From contig JBJXGH010000002.1 in assembly GCA_046153685.1 (NCBI GenBank), positions 1 through 64,000 of the forward strand: 64,000 bases of DNA, given 5' to 3'. Shown one piece after another: positions 1-8,835 of the stretch. Source of the DNA: CAMAPP01 sp046153685 (GTDB lineage Bacteria; Pseudomonadota; Alphaproteobacteria; CADEGL01). A program made the position numbers and the translations under genes. The notes under the pieces are model-generated. The model did no database searches, was not told the origin of the DNA, and saw only the letters and a program-made list of their open reading frames with translations. Position 1 is the first letter of the stretch. Each line of letters starts with the position of its first letter.

Positions 1-570
1 TTTGAAACTAAGGAGACTGAGGAATTACTGAAGTTAGAAGGTGCACGTTACAACTATTTGACTCTGATCATGAGGCCGGTGACCTACGAATCGGACATCA
101 GCGGATTGGAAGTCGAAATAAATGACATTGTAAAAATTCTGGAAGAGGCAGTGCGAGCTAGCATCCAAAATGAACCGCCTGCATCGTTTGATAGTTTGCT
201 TCGTAAATTCCCACACGCCACCACAATTTACAAACATCAAGGCTTTGCCGAGGAACGCGAAGTGCGAATTGTGGCTTGCCCGACAACGCCAGAGCGTCAC
301 AAAAAATTTCTTGAGGCAGATCCAAACGACGCAAAAATGCATGAACCTCTGAAGCAATTTCACTATCCAGATGACCGCCGCGACCCTTACATCGCATTGT
401 TCGATTTCCCAAAGCCCGCCGTGCTGCCTATTCGGAGAATAATTGTCGGACCAAACGCAGATCAAAAAACCAAGATTCGCGAATTGCGGAAATGGTTAGA
501 TGACGTTCCAAATTACCGACGATTGGAAGTGTACCCTTCCCAGACACCATTTCACCCCCGCAGCGCGTAA
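1..570 (+). CDS. DUF2971-type protein, 5'-truncated by the window edge
   Basis: The reading frame is open from base 1 to the stop at 568-570, so the gene starts outside the window; the TTG at 58 and ATG at 70 are only internal candidates. The visible part ends with two blocks I associate with the C-terminus of DUF2971 proteins: an aromatic/Glu-rich strand (GFAEEREVRIV) and a late RRIIVGPNAD segment. DUF2971 proteins are of unknown function and often sit in accessory or defence-type DNA. The gene is visibly AT-richer than everything downstream, which suggests horizontal acquisition. The family call comes from motif memory and is moderate. Confidence 0.6.
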   Translation, partial: FETKETEELLKLEGARYNYLTLIMRPVTYESDISGLEVEINDIVKILEEAVRASIQNEPPASFDSLLRKFPHATTIYKHQGFAEEREVRIVACPTTPERHKKFLEADPNDAKMHEPLKQFHYPDDRRDPYIALFDFPKPAVLPIRRIIVGPNADQKTKIRELRKWLDDVPNYRRLEVYPSQTPFHPRSA

Positions 571-636
571 AGAATCTGCCAAACGGGAGAAATATAATCT
601 CAGAACTCGAAATTTCCGAAAGCAAGGCACTACTGG

Positions 637-2316
637 CTAGAACAGCCCGTCGATCTGGCCGCGTTCATTGATGGTGATGGCGTTCGCCGCCGGCACCTTG
701 GGCAGGCCCGGCATCGTCATGATCTCGCCGCAGATCGCCACCACGAATTCGGCGCCGCCCGACAGGCGCACCTCGCGCACTGGCACGATGTGATCCTTGG
801 GCGCACCCTTGAGATTGGGGTCGGTCGAGAAGGAATACTGGGTCTTGGCCATGCAAATGGGATAGTGCCCGTATCCCGCCGCCTCGAACTCGGCCAAGCG
901 GTCGCGCACGACCTTGTCGGCGACGATATCGCGCGCGCGGTAGATGCGCTGGGCAATGGTGCGCACCTTGTCGAGCAAGGGCATGGAGTCGGGATAGAGC
1001 GGCTGGAAATCGGCCTTGCCGGACTCGGCGATGCCGGCCACGACGCGCGCCAATTCCTCGGTTCCCTTGCCGCCATCGGCCCAATGGGTGCACAGCACGA
1101 CCGGCACGCCGAGGCCGCCGCAAATCTCGCGAATCGCCGCGACCTCGGAATCGGTGTCCGAGACGAAGCGGTTGATCGCCACCACGGGCGGCACGCCGAA
1201 GGACTTCACGTTTTCGACGTGGCGCGCGAGATTGGCGGCGCCCGCTCGGACCGCCTCGACGTTTTCCTTGCCAAGATCGCCCTTGGCGACACCGCCATGC
1301 ATCTTGAGCGCGCGCACCGTCGCGACGATCACGGCCGCCGCAGGCTTCAGCCCCGCCTTGCGGCACTTGATGTCGAAGAATTTCTCGGCGCCCAAATCGG
1401 CGCCGAAGCCCGCCTCGGTCACGACGTAATCGCCGAGCTTCAACGCGGTCTTGGTCGCCAGCACCGAATTGCAGCCATGGGCGATATTGGCGAACGGCCC
1501 GCCATGGACGAAGGCGGGGTTGTTCTCGAGCGTCTGTACCAGATTGGGCATGAGCGCATCGCGCAGCAGCACCGCCATCGAACCCGCGGCCTTGAGTTCG
1601 GCGGCGCGCACGAACTTCCGGTCGCGCGTCTGCCCGACCACGATCTTGCCCAGGCGCGTCTTCAAATCCTCGACGCTGGTCGCAAGGCAGAAAATTGCCA
1701 TGACCTCGGAGGCCACCGTGATGTCAAAGCCATCCTCGCGCGGAAAGCCATTGGCCGCCCCGCCCAAGGAACCCACGATCTGGCGGAGCGCGCGGTCGTT
1801 CATGTCGAGCACGCGGCGCCAGGTGATGCGCCGCGCATCCAGTCCCAGCTCGTTGCCCCAATACATGTGATTGTCGAGCATGGCGGCGAGCAGGTTGTTC
1901 GCCGTGCCGATGGCGTGCAGGTCGCCGGTGAAATGCAGATTGATGTCTTCCATCGGCACGACCTGGGCATAACCGCCGCCGGCCGCCCCGCCTTTCACGC
2001 CGAAACACGGCCCGAGCGAGGGTTCGCGCAGGCAGATCACGGCCTTCTTGCCGATGCGGTTGAGCCCATCGCCGAGGCCCACCGTCGTCGTCGTCTTGCC
2101 CTCGCCCGCCGGCGTCGGCGTGATCGCGGTCACCAAGATAAGCTTGCCGTCGGGTTTACCCGCCAAGGCATCGATGAAATCGAGCGACAGCTTGGCCTTG
2201 GTCGGGCCGTAGCGAAACAGCGCATCGGCCGGAATCCCAAGTTTCGCGCCGATATCCTCGATGGGCTTCATGCGCGCCTCGCGCGCGATTTCGATATCGG
2301 ATTTGTACGTCGCCAT
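637..2316 (-). CDS. fhs: Formate--tetrahydrofolate ligase
   Basis: A 559-residue cytosolic enzyme, the normal length for the family. It makes 10-formyl-THF from formate, THF and ATP. The ATP site PTPAGEGKTT is at about residues 67-76, followed by the conserved EPSLGPCFGVKGGAAGGGYAQ region. The frame is open further upstream, to 2442. I chose the ATG at 2316 because it gives the family's N-terminus (MATYKSDIEIA) and has a GAGG ribosome site just upstream. It is divergent from the THF-dependent demethylating dehydrogenase at 2498. Fhs can run toward formate release, so it would link the one-carbon units produced by demethylation to formate. Confidence 0.96.
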   Translation of the reverse strand: MATYKSDIEIAREARMKPIEDIGAKLGIPADALFRYGPTKAKLSLDFIDALAGKPDGKLILVTAITPTPAGEGKTTTTVGLGDGLNRIGKKAVICLREPSLGPCFGVKGGAAGGGYAQVVPMEDINLHFTGDLHAIGTANNLLAAMLDNHMYWGNELGLDARRITWRRVLDMNDRALRQIVGSLGGAANGFPREDGFDITVASEVMAIFCLATSVEDLKTRLGKIVVGQTRDRKFVRAAELKAAGSMAVLLRDALMPNLVQTLENNPAFVHGGPFANIAHGCNSVLATKTALKLGDYVVTEAGFGADLGAEKFFDIKCRKAGLKPAAAVIVATVRALKMHGGVAKGDLGKENVEAVRAGAANLARHVENVKSFGVPPVVAINRFVSDTDSEVAAIREICGGLGVPVVLCTHWADGGKGTEELARVVAGIAESGKADFQPLYPDSMPLLDKVRTIAQRIYRARDIVADKVVRDRLAEFEAAGYGHYPICMAKTQYSFSTDPNLKGAPKDHIVPVREVRLSGGAEFVVAICGEIMTMPGLPKVPAANAITINERGQIDGLF

Positions 2317-2434
2317 GTCTGCCTCGGGGGATGTCGCGCGCGGGAAGCGCGGCACGTTAGCCCATGGCCCGTCCGGCGCAAGGAAAACCGATTGTGCAGC
2401 GCAACGTAGAAGGCCGGATTTGCGCCACCTGCGC

Positions 2435-2464
2435 TTGACCACGCTTCCATGCGCCTCCCATAGT
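2435..2464 (+). promoter_or_regulatory. Candidate sigma-70 promoter for the dehydrogenase at 2498
   Basis: TTGACC at 2435-2440 and CATAGT at 2459-2464 are separated by 18 bp. They lie 34 bp upstream of the ATG, in the gap between divergent genes. The -35 is good and the -10 is a 4/6 match. A typical ribosome site (GGGTGGA) follows before the start codon. Confidence 0.4.
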
Positions 2465-2497
2465 CGACCCCTTGTTTAGCCGGAAGAAAAGGGTGGA

Positions 2498-4921
2498 ATG
2501 GGGATGAAGACCGAGGCGCGCGTGGTGGTGATCGGCGGCGGCATCGCCGGATGCAGCTTGCTCTATCACCTGACCAAGCTCGGCTGGCGCGATGTGGTGC
2601 TGGTAGAGCGCAATGAGCTGACGGCGGGCTCGACCTGGCATGCGGCGGGCAATACGCCGCATTTCGAAGTCAGCATGAACATGGCGCGCATCCAGCTCTA
2701 TTCCACCCAGCTTTACGGCCGGCTCGAGGCCGAAACCGGCCAGGCCACGGGCTTCCACAAGGTTGGCGCCATTCGCATCGCCCAGGACAAGGGCCGCCTC
2801 GAACAATTCAAGATGCTCGAAAGCCAGGCGAAAAATATCGGCCTGCCCTTTCAGGTCATCGGCCCCAAGGAGATCAAGGCGCTGATGCCGTTCGTGAACC
2901 TCGACGGCGTGATCGCCGCCGCGCACACCCCCGATGACGGCTATGTCGATCCCTCGAGCTGTACCCAGGCCATGGCCAAGGGCGCGCGCGATGGCGGCGC
3001 CACGATCTACCGCAAGACGCGCGTTATCGGCACCAAGCAAAAGCCCGACGGCACTTGGATCGTCGAAACCGATAAAGGCAACATCGCCTGCGAAATCGTC
3101 GTGAACGCGGCCGGCACCTGGGCCAAGGACGTGGGCAAGCTTGCGGGCCTCGAATTGCCCATCGTTTCGATGGAGCACCAATATCTCGTGACCGAGGCGC
3201 TCGACGAGATCAAGTCGCTGGGGCGCGAATTCCCGCTGCTGCGCGATCCCGACGCCTCGTTCTATCTGCGCCAGGAAGGCCAAGGAATCCTATACGGGCC
3301 GTACGAAGCCGACGGCAAGCCCTGGGCCGTGGACGGCGTTCCCGAGCAGTTCGGCCAGGATTTGCTGCCGAACGATTTGGACCGCATCGAATATATCGTC
3401 GAAATGGCCACGCGCCGCGTGCCCATGTTGGCCAAGGCCGGCATCAAGCGCACGGTCAACGGCCCCATCCCGCACACCCCCGATGGCGGTCCCTTGATCG
3501 GTCCGGCGCCGGGCCTGCGCAATTATTGGTGCCTCAACGGCTTCTCGGTCGGCATCGCCCAGGGCGGCGGCGCGGGCAAGGCACTCGCCGAATGGATCGT
3601 CGAGGATGAGCCGCCGATGGAGATGTTCGAGTTCGATCCGCGCCGCTACGGCCCTTATGCCACGACGGATTTCACCGTCGCCCGGTCGTGCGAGATCTAT
3701 CGCCACATGTACGCGGTCTGGTACCCGAACGACGAAAAGCCCGCAGGCCGCCCGGCGAAAACGACGCCCGTTTACGAGCGTCTAAAGCAGGCAGGCGCCG
3801 TGTTCGAGGCGCGTTTCGGCTGGGAACGCCCGGCGTGGTTCGCGCCCGACGGCAAGACCCACGAGACCCCGAGTTTCCGGCGCGCCGAATCCTTCTCCTA
3901 TATCGCCGCCGAATGCCGCGCGGTGCGCGAGGGGGTGGGCTTGCTCGACCTTTCGGCGTTCTCGAAATACGAGATTTCGGGACCCGGCGCCGAACGCGCG
4001 CTCGATCGGATGTGCGCCAATCGCCTGCCGCAAAAAGACGGCGGCGTCGGGCTTTCGCAATTGCTCACGCCCAAGGGCAAGATCGAATCCGAAGCCACCA
4101 TCGTGCGCTGGAACGCACAACGCTTCTACGCGGTTACTGCCGGGATCGCGCAATTGCACGACCGTGACTGGTTTCACCGCCATCTGCCCAAGGATGCCAG
4201 CGTCACCTTCGATGACGTGACCTTGCGCGATGGCTGCCTCATCCTCGCGGGGCCGAAAAGCCGCGACGTGCTCTCGCCGCTCACCCGGGCGGATTTGTCC
4301 AATCGCGCCTTTCCCTGGTTGACCGCACGCGAAATCGAGATCGCGGGCGTGCCCGTACGCGCGCTGCGCTGCAATTACGTGGGCGAGCTCGGCTGGGAGC
4401 TGCATCACAATTTTGTCCATCAGACAAAGCTCTACGACGCCCTTGTCGCCGAGGGCGCCAAGCACGGCCTCGCCCATTTCGGCACGCGTGCGATGAATGC
4501 GATGCGCCTGGAGAAAGCCTACCGGGCCTGGGGCACGGAACTCACATCGGAAACCGATCCCATCGAGGCCGGTCTCGACCGCCTGGTGAAATTCAACGGC
4601 CGCGATTTCATCGGCCGCAAAGCGCTCGAGGAAGCTCAGGCCAAGGGACATAAATGGCGCTTCGCCATCCTCACGGTCGATGCCGCCGACGCCGACGCGC
4701 CAACCAATGCGCCGATCTTCGCGAACGGCGCCTATTGCGGTGTGGTGTCCTCGGGCGGCTACGGCCACACGGTGGGCACAAGCATCGCGCTCGCGTTCCT
4801 GATGCCGCCCCATGGTGTGCCAGGCACGAAACTCGAGATCGAGATTTTGGGCGAGCGCCGCGCGGCGAAAGTCGTGCCCGAGCCGCTCTACGATCCCGAG
4901 AACAAGCGCCCGCGCCTATAG
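2498..4921 (+). CDS. THF-dependent dimethylglycine/sarcosine dehydrogenase-type flavoprotein
   Basis: An 807-residue two-part enzyme that oxidatively removes an N-methyl group and passes it to tetrahydrofolate. The N-terminal DAO/FAD domain opens with VVVIGGGIAG (residues 10-19). It keeps STWHAAG, where His48 matches the histidine that carries covalent FAD in mammalian DMGDH/SARDH. The FAO_M linker and a C-terminal GcvT-like folate domain (about 420-800) complete the family layout. It stands alone on the plus strand, convergent with etfB (4-bp gap). Electrons would go to an ETF, and EtfAB are encoded next door. The substrate could be dimethylglycine, sarcosine or another N-methyl amino acid; the sequence alone does not decide. 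Confidence 0.88.
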   Translation: MGMKTEARVVVIGGGIAGCSLLYHLTKLGWRDVVLVERNELTAGSTWHAAGNTPHFEVSMNMARIQLYSTQLYGRLEAETGQATGFHKVGAIRIAQDKGRLEQFKMLESQAKNIGLPFQVIGPKEIKALMPFVNLDGVIAAAHTPDDGYVDPSSCTQAMAKGARDGGATIYRKTRVIGTKQKPDGTWIVETDKGNIACEIVVNAAGTWAKDVGKLAGLELPIVSMEHQYLVTEALDEIKSLGREFPLLRDPDASFYLRQEGQGILYGPYEADGKPWAVDGVPEQFGQDLLPNDLDRIEYIVEMATRRVPMLAKAGIKRTVNGPIPHTPDGGPLIGPAPGLRNYWCLNGFSVGIAQGGGAGKALAEWIVEDEPPMEMFEFDPRRYGPYATTDFTVARSCEIYRHMYAVWYPNDEKPAGRPAKTTPVYERLKQAGAVFEARFGWERPAWFAPDGKTHETPSFRRAESFSYIAAECRAVREGVGLLDLSAFSKYEISGPGAERALDRMCANRLPQKDGGVGLSQLLTPKGKIESEATIVRWNAQRFYAVTAGIAQLHDRDWFHRHLPKDASVTFDDVTLRDGCLILAGPKSRDVLSPLTRADLSNRAFPWLTAREIEIAGVPVRALRCNYVGELGWELHHNFVHQTKLYDALVAEGAKHGLAHFGTRAMNAMRLEKAYRAWGTELTSETDPIEAGLDRLVKFNGRDFIGRKALEEAQAKGHKWRFAILTVDAADADAPTNAPIFANGAYCGVVSSGGYGHTVGTSIALAFLMPPHGVPGTKLEIEILGERRAAKVVPEPLYDPENKRPRL

Positions 4922-4925
4922 CCGT

Positions 4926-5699
4926 TCAGCCCTTTGTCTGAACGATGCCTTCCTCGACGAGATAGGCAAAGACCGCGTCCGCCGCCGCCTCGGGCGAAAG
5001 CCCTGTCAGCACCCGGCCCTTGCCCGCCGCCATCTCGGTGACGGCACGCACGCGATCGGCGGCGCTTGCGGCCTTGGCGATTTTGAGGCGCTTGGGTCTG
5101 CGGCGAGCGGGCCGTATCTGCCAGGACAGGCGTTCCTCGTCGCGCGGCGCGCCGGCCGCGCGGATATCGAGTCGGCCGCGTCGCGCGAGACCGAAAGCGC
5201 TCATGCGCGGCGCGGGCGCAAGCGCGGAGACGGTCGCGACAAGGGGCAAGGACGAAGACAAGGCCCGCCGCCGGCCGCGCGGCAAACCTTGCAGGATTTC
5301 GGCGCGGCCGTTCTTGAGTGCGAGCCTAACCGCGCCCGGAACGATGGCCGCGCCCAAACCTTCGGGCACAAGATATGGCACCAAACCCGAATCTTCACCC
5401 GCCTCGGCGCGCTGGCCGGCGAGAACGAGGCCGCAGCCGATGGCCTTCAGGTGATCGATGAGCGCCGGCACCGGATCGGCGTCGAACGGCACGGCCAGGA
5501 CGGTGAGCGTTTCCAGACCCATGCCGAGATAATCGGCAAGCGCCGGTTCTTGCGGATCGCCGGCATGCAGCGCGTGGATGCGTGCATCCGGAATATTCAG
5601 CGCGAGTTCGAGCGCGCGCGCATCCGCCTCGGCCCGCCGCGCGCGGCCCGATACGGGATGGCGTCCGACCGAAAGCAATACCGCCACATCAAGCGCCAC
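4926..5699 (-). CDS. etfB: Electron transfer flavoprotein beta subunit (Dgc-type)
   Basis: A 257-residue subunit of the ETF that accepts electrons from the DgcA/DgcB dimethylglycine demethylase. The N-terminus LLSVGRHPVSGRARRAEAD is characteristic of the EtfB that accompanies DgcAB. I place the start at the GTG at 5699, inside the end of etfA (11-bp overlap), because AGGGAG sits about 6 bp upstream and the protein then begins at the family N-terminus. The frame is open to 5750. It is the last gene of the long minus-strand operon and abuts the convergent dehydrogenase gene. Confidence 0.88.
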   Translation of the reverse strand: MALDVAVLLSVGRHPVSGRARRAEADARALELALNIPDARIHALHAGDPQEPALADYLGMGLETLTVLAVPFDADPVPALIDHLKAIGCGLVLAGQRAEAGEDSGLVPYLVPEGLGAAIVPGAVRLALKNGRAEILQGLPRGRRRALSSSLPLVATVSALAPAPRMSAFGLARRGRLDIRAAGAPRDEERLSWQIRPARRRPKRLKIAKAASAADRVRAVTEMAAGKGRVLTGLSPEAAADAVFAYLVEEGIVQTKG

Positions 5700-6921
5700 G
5701 GCGGCGCTCCCTGGCGAGGCGTTCGAGTGCCGGCATGAAGCCTTGCACATCGCCGACGACGGCCAATTCGGCGCGTTTCACCATGTCGCAATGCGGATCG
5801 GCATTGACCGCGACGACGCGCTCGGCCTTGGCGATGCCTTGGAGATGTTGCGGCGCGCCAGCGATACCAAGCGCGATATAGCAGCGCGGCTCGACCAGCG
5901 TGCCCGAGGCGCCGACCTGGCGATGGCGCGGCAAATGGCCCGCGTCGCAGGCCGGGCGGCTACCGCCCTCGCTTGCGCCCAGCGCAGCGGCCAGGCGGCG
6001 AAAACCCTCCCAATCGACCACGCCATTGCCGCCGCTCACGATGAAATCGGCTTCGCCAAGCGGCACCTTGTTCGGGTCCGTCGCCGCCAAGCCTTGGTCC
6101 TCGATGCACGGGGACGCCTCGGACACGAGTGCGATATCCGCCTCGACAGCACGGCCTTCATGCCGAAACTCGACCACCGGGTCGGCGGACTCGGGCGCGA
6201 TCAGCAGCACGCGCGCTGGCGCGAGCGCAATATCGCTGCGCCCGCCCGCCGCGCGCCGGACGATGTCGCCAGCGCCCAGGCGCTGGACATTGCCGGCGGC
6301 GCGAACGCCAAGGCGCGCCGCAACGCGCCGCCCGACATCGCCGCCACCGACGGAGGAATCTGGAAACACGATATGGCGCGGGGAAAGCCGCGCTGCTAGA
6401 GCCAGGATCGCGGCCGCGCGCCGCTCGGGCGCATAACCCGCGAATTGCGGCGAGGCAAAGTGTGTGACCCGGTCCGCCCCGCCCTCGCCCAAATCGTCGC
6501 GCGCGCCATCGGGTCCGGAAAACGATACGGCAAGCACGGCCCCGCCCCCCGCATCGGCCAGGATACGCCCGGCCCCCAGCGCGTCGCGGTCGTGGCTCGA
6601 TAAGCGCGCGTCGTCGAGATCGGGCACCACAAGCACGAGAAAGGCCGGTGCCTCGATGACCTTGAGCGGCAATATGGGCTCGGATTTTTCCTGCGCCGCA
6701 TTCCTGGCCGGATTCAGTGCTGGCGAGGCGGCCGGACGGGCGGTGGGAACACCCTGGCGGCGCGCCGCGCGTTCGGCATGAGGATCGCGCCGCGCGCGGC
6801 CGCCGCTCGTCTCGGCCGGGGCGGGCGGAGGATTTTCCACGCTTTCGGCGCGCATGGCCGCCGCGCGTTGGCGGCGCGCCTCGCGTTCTGCATGGGGATC
6901 GCGGCGAACGCGCTCGGTCAC
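5689..6921 (-). CDS. etfA: Electron transfer flavoprotein alpha subunit (Dgc-type) with duplicated N-terminal motif
   Basis: A 410-residue FAD-binding ETF subunit. The C-terminal FAD domain is clear: VGASGTLVEPRCYIALGIAG followed by QHLQGI, VVAVNADP and VVGD. The GTG at 6921 overlaps the dgcB stop by 4 bp (GTGA) and gives the RRDP-type N-terminus seen in Dgc-associated EtfA proteins, so I prefer it to the upstream-extended frame. Oddity: the signature RRDPHAExxARRQ occurs twice, about 38 residues apart, from a DNA duplication at 6755-6791 and 6869-6906. A Pro/Ala-rich spacer then precedes the ETF fold. Confidence 0.9.
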   Translation of the reverse strand: MTERVRRDPHAEREARRQRAAAMRAESVENPPPAPAETSGGRARRDPHAERAARRQGVPTARPAASPALNPARNAAQEKSEPILPLKVIEAPAFLVLVVPDLDDARLSSHDRDALGAGRILADAGGGAVLAVSFSGPDGARDDLGEGGADRVTHFASPQFAGYAPERRAAAILALAARLSPRHIVFPDSSVGGGDVGRRVAARLGVRAAGNVQRLGAGDIVRRAAGGRSDIALAPARVLLIAPESADPVVEFRHEGRAVEADIALVSEASPCIEDQGLAATDPNKVPLGEADFIVSGGNGVVDWEGFRRLAAALGASEGGSRPACDAGHLPRHRQVGASGTLVEPRCYIALGIAGAPQHLQGIAKAERVVAVNADPHCDMVKRAELAVVGDVQGFMPALERLARERRRGA

Positions 6922-8804
6922 GGCCCCTCCGTCGCCCGGTCCAATAGCTCGGCGATATCGGCCACATCCGGCCGCGCGCCAGTCACGCCTTCGAGCATGT
7001 TCGCGCAATTGGGACAAGCGACCGCGAGCACGCTCGCGCCCGTTGCCCGCGCCTGATCCATGCGCAAATCGGGAATGCGCCGCCTGCCCGCGATATCGGT
7101 CACGGGCGCCCCGCCCCCGCCCCCACAGCACATGGCACGCATGCCCGAGCGTTCCATCTCCACCCGCTGGGCGCCGATGGCGTCCAGCACCGCGCGTGGA
7201 GCCGTGATCTCGCCATTATAGCGCGCGAGATAGCAGGGATCGTGATAGGCGATCTTGCCCTCGGGCTTGGCGTGCGGCGCGAGTTTGCCCGCTCCCAGCA
7301 ACTCGGCGAGAAAAGTGGTGTGGTGCAACACCGTGTATTCGCCGCCGAACGCCGGATATTCGTTGCGCAAGGAGTGGAAGACATGGGGATCGGCCGTAAC
7401 GATGCGCGAAAACGCGCGGCGATCGAGGATCGCCACATTGCGTTGCGCCAGAGATTGGAAAATCGCCTCGTCTCCCAGGCGGCGCGCGGAATCACCCGAA
7501 TCGAGCTCCGCCTCGCCTAGGACCGCGAAATCGATACCGGCTCGGCGCATCAGCCGCACCAGCGCCCGCAAGGTCCGCTGATTGCGCAAATCGAACGCCC
7601 CCTCGCCGAGCCAGAGCAGAACATCGCATTCCCCGCCCTCGGCGAGGATGGGCAGGGACAGATCCGCCGCCCAGTCGAGGCGCGACGCCAAGGCGTGACC
7701 GCCTTGAGTGTCGGTCTCGCGCAGTTCAGCGAGGACGTGCGGCGCCTTGCCGGGAATGGCACCATGTTCAAGCGCCTGAAAACGGCGAAGCTCGACGATG
7801 GCATCGACGTGTTCGATCAACATCGGACATTCGTACACGCAGGCACGGCAGGTGGTGCACGCCCAGAGCGTATCGGGATGAATCATCGCATCATCGCCGA
7901 TTAAAGCGGCGCGCGGCGCGCCCCGTGCGAGGCCGATCTCGCGCCCCGGATGCGAACTGCCGGTGTAGCGTGCATCCGTGCCCGTGCCGTCCATCGCGCG
8001 CGCAAGGTCCTGGATAAGTTTCTTCGGATTGAGCGGTAGTTCAGCGGCAAAAGCCGGGCACACGGCCTCGCACCGCCCGCACTGCACGCAGGCATCGAAG
8101 CCGAGCAATTGGTTCCAAGCAAAATCCGCCGGCATCTCGACGCCAAGACGCGGGGCCGAGAGATCGAGCGCGCGCAAGGCCGAATCCGGCCGCGCCGCGC
8201 CGAATCGGCCAAAACGCGGATGGCAAACCAGATGCAGCGCGCCCGCGAATGCGTGCTTCATCGGCCCCACGGGGAAAAACGCGACCATCTCGGCCACACC
8301 CCAAATACCGAGTACAAGCATCGCCCAGGCCAACGGCTCGCCCCAATCGATGGGCGGCGCGCCCGCCAGGGGCAGGCTTGCCCAGAAAAAGAACAGCGCG
8401 AAGGCAAGCAGGCTCCACGGCAGGCGCTGAAACGATCCCTTCGAGAGCCGCGCCTCGGGCCTTGGCCAGCGGCGCGCGAGCACGTGCAGGGCACCGAGCG
8501 CCATGGCGAGCAGAAAGACCATCAACAGCCAAACCAGCGGCTGCCATGTGGCGCCGAGCAGATGCACCGCGAACACGAGTAAGAGCGCGGCCACGAACCC
8601 TCCGGCCGCGAGCACATGCATGCGCGCGGCATAGCGGTCGCGCGAGACGACATCGTGCACGTCGTGAAAATAGCCACGCGGCAGGCGTAACGCGCCGCGC
8701 ATCAGGGCGACGGGCGCGGACTGGCCGATGGACCAGCGGCGCGCGCGCCTGCACGCCAGCACGGCGCCCGTGGCGAGCGCAATCGACAGCAAAAGGGCGA
8801 TCAT
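6918..8804 (-). CDS. dgcB: DgcB-type membrane iron-sulfur oxidoreductase (DUF3483)
   Basis: A 628-residue protein with an N-terminal membrane part (several hydrophobic helices within about the first 170 residues, DUF3483) that includes the family block YFHDVHDVVSRDRYAARMHV. Two 4Fe-4S motifs follow, CVQCGRCEAVCP near residue 237 and CTTCRACVYECP near 314. Two CCG-type cysteine-rich domains come last (DPCYLARYNGE; MCCGGGGGAP near 558). It is required with DgcA and EtfAB for dimethylglycine demethylation in Pseudomonas and probably passes electrons toward quinone. The ATG at 8804 starts the first membrane helix. It is 31 bp after dgcA1 and overlaps etfA. Confidence 0.92.
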   Translation of the reverse strand: MIALLLSIALATGAVLACRRARRWSIGQSAPVALMRGALRLPRGYFHDVHDVVSRDRYAARMHVLAAGGFVAALLLVFAVHLLGATWQPLVWLLMVFLLAMALGALHVLARRWPRPEARLSKGSFQRLPWSLLAFALFFFWASLPLAGAPPIDWGEPLAWAMLVLGIWGVAEMVAFFPVGPMKHAFAGALHLVCHPRFGRFGAARPDSALRALDLSAPRLGVEMPADFAWNQLLGFDACVQCGRCEAVCPAFAAELPLNPKKLIQDLARAMDGTGTDARYTGSSHPGREIGLARGAPRAALIGDDAMIHPDTLWACTTCRACVYECPMLIEHVDAIVELRRFQALEHGAIPGKAPHVLAELRETDTQGGHALASRLDWAADLSLPILAEGGECDVLLWLGEGAFDLRNQRTLRALVRLMRRAGIDFAVLGEAELDSGDSARRLGDEAIFQSLAQRNVAILDRRAFSRIVTADPHVFHSLRNEYPAFGGEYTVLHHTTFLAELLGAGKLAPHAKPEGKIAYHDPCYLARYNGEITAPRAVLDAIGAQRVEMERSGMRAMCCGGGGGAPVTDIAGRRRIPDLRMDQARATGASVLAVACPNCANMLEGVTGARPDVADIAELLDRATEGP

Positions 8805-8835
8805 GTCCGCATCGGGGAAGGCGTCGCGCCGCCCA

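Noticed and set aside
790..2409. Long plus-strand frame (539 codons) opposite fhs
   Set aside because: Arg/His/Gly-rich antisense shadow in GC-rich DNA; fhs on the other strand is unmistakable and full length.
2317..2497. Glycine or THF riboswitch upstream of the demethylation genes
   Set aside because: No paired-aptamer pattern could be seen in this 180-bp gap; only a promoter-like pair was found.
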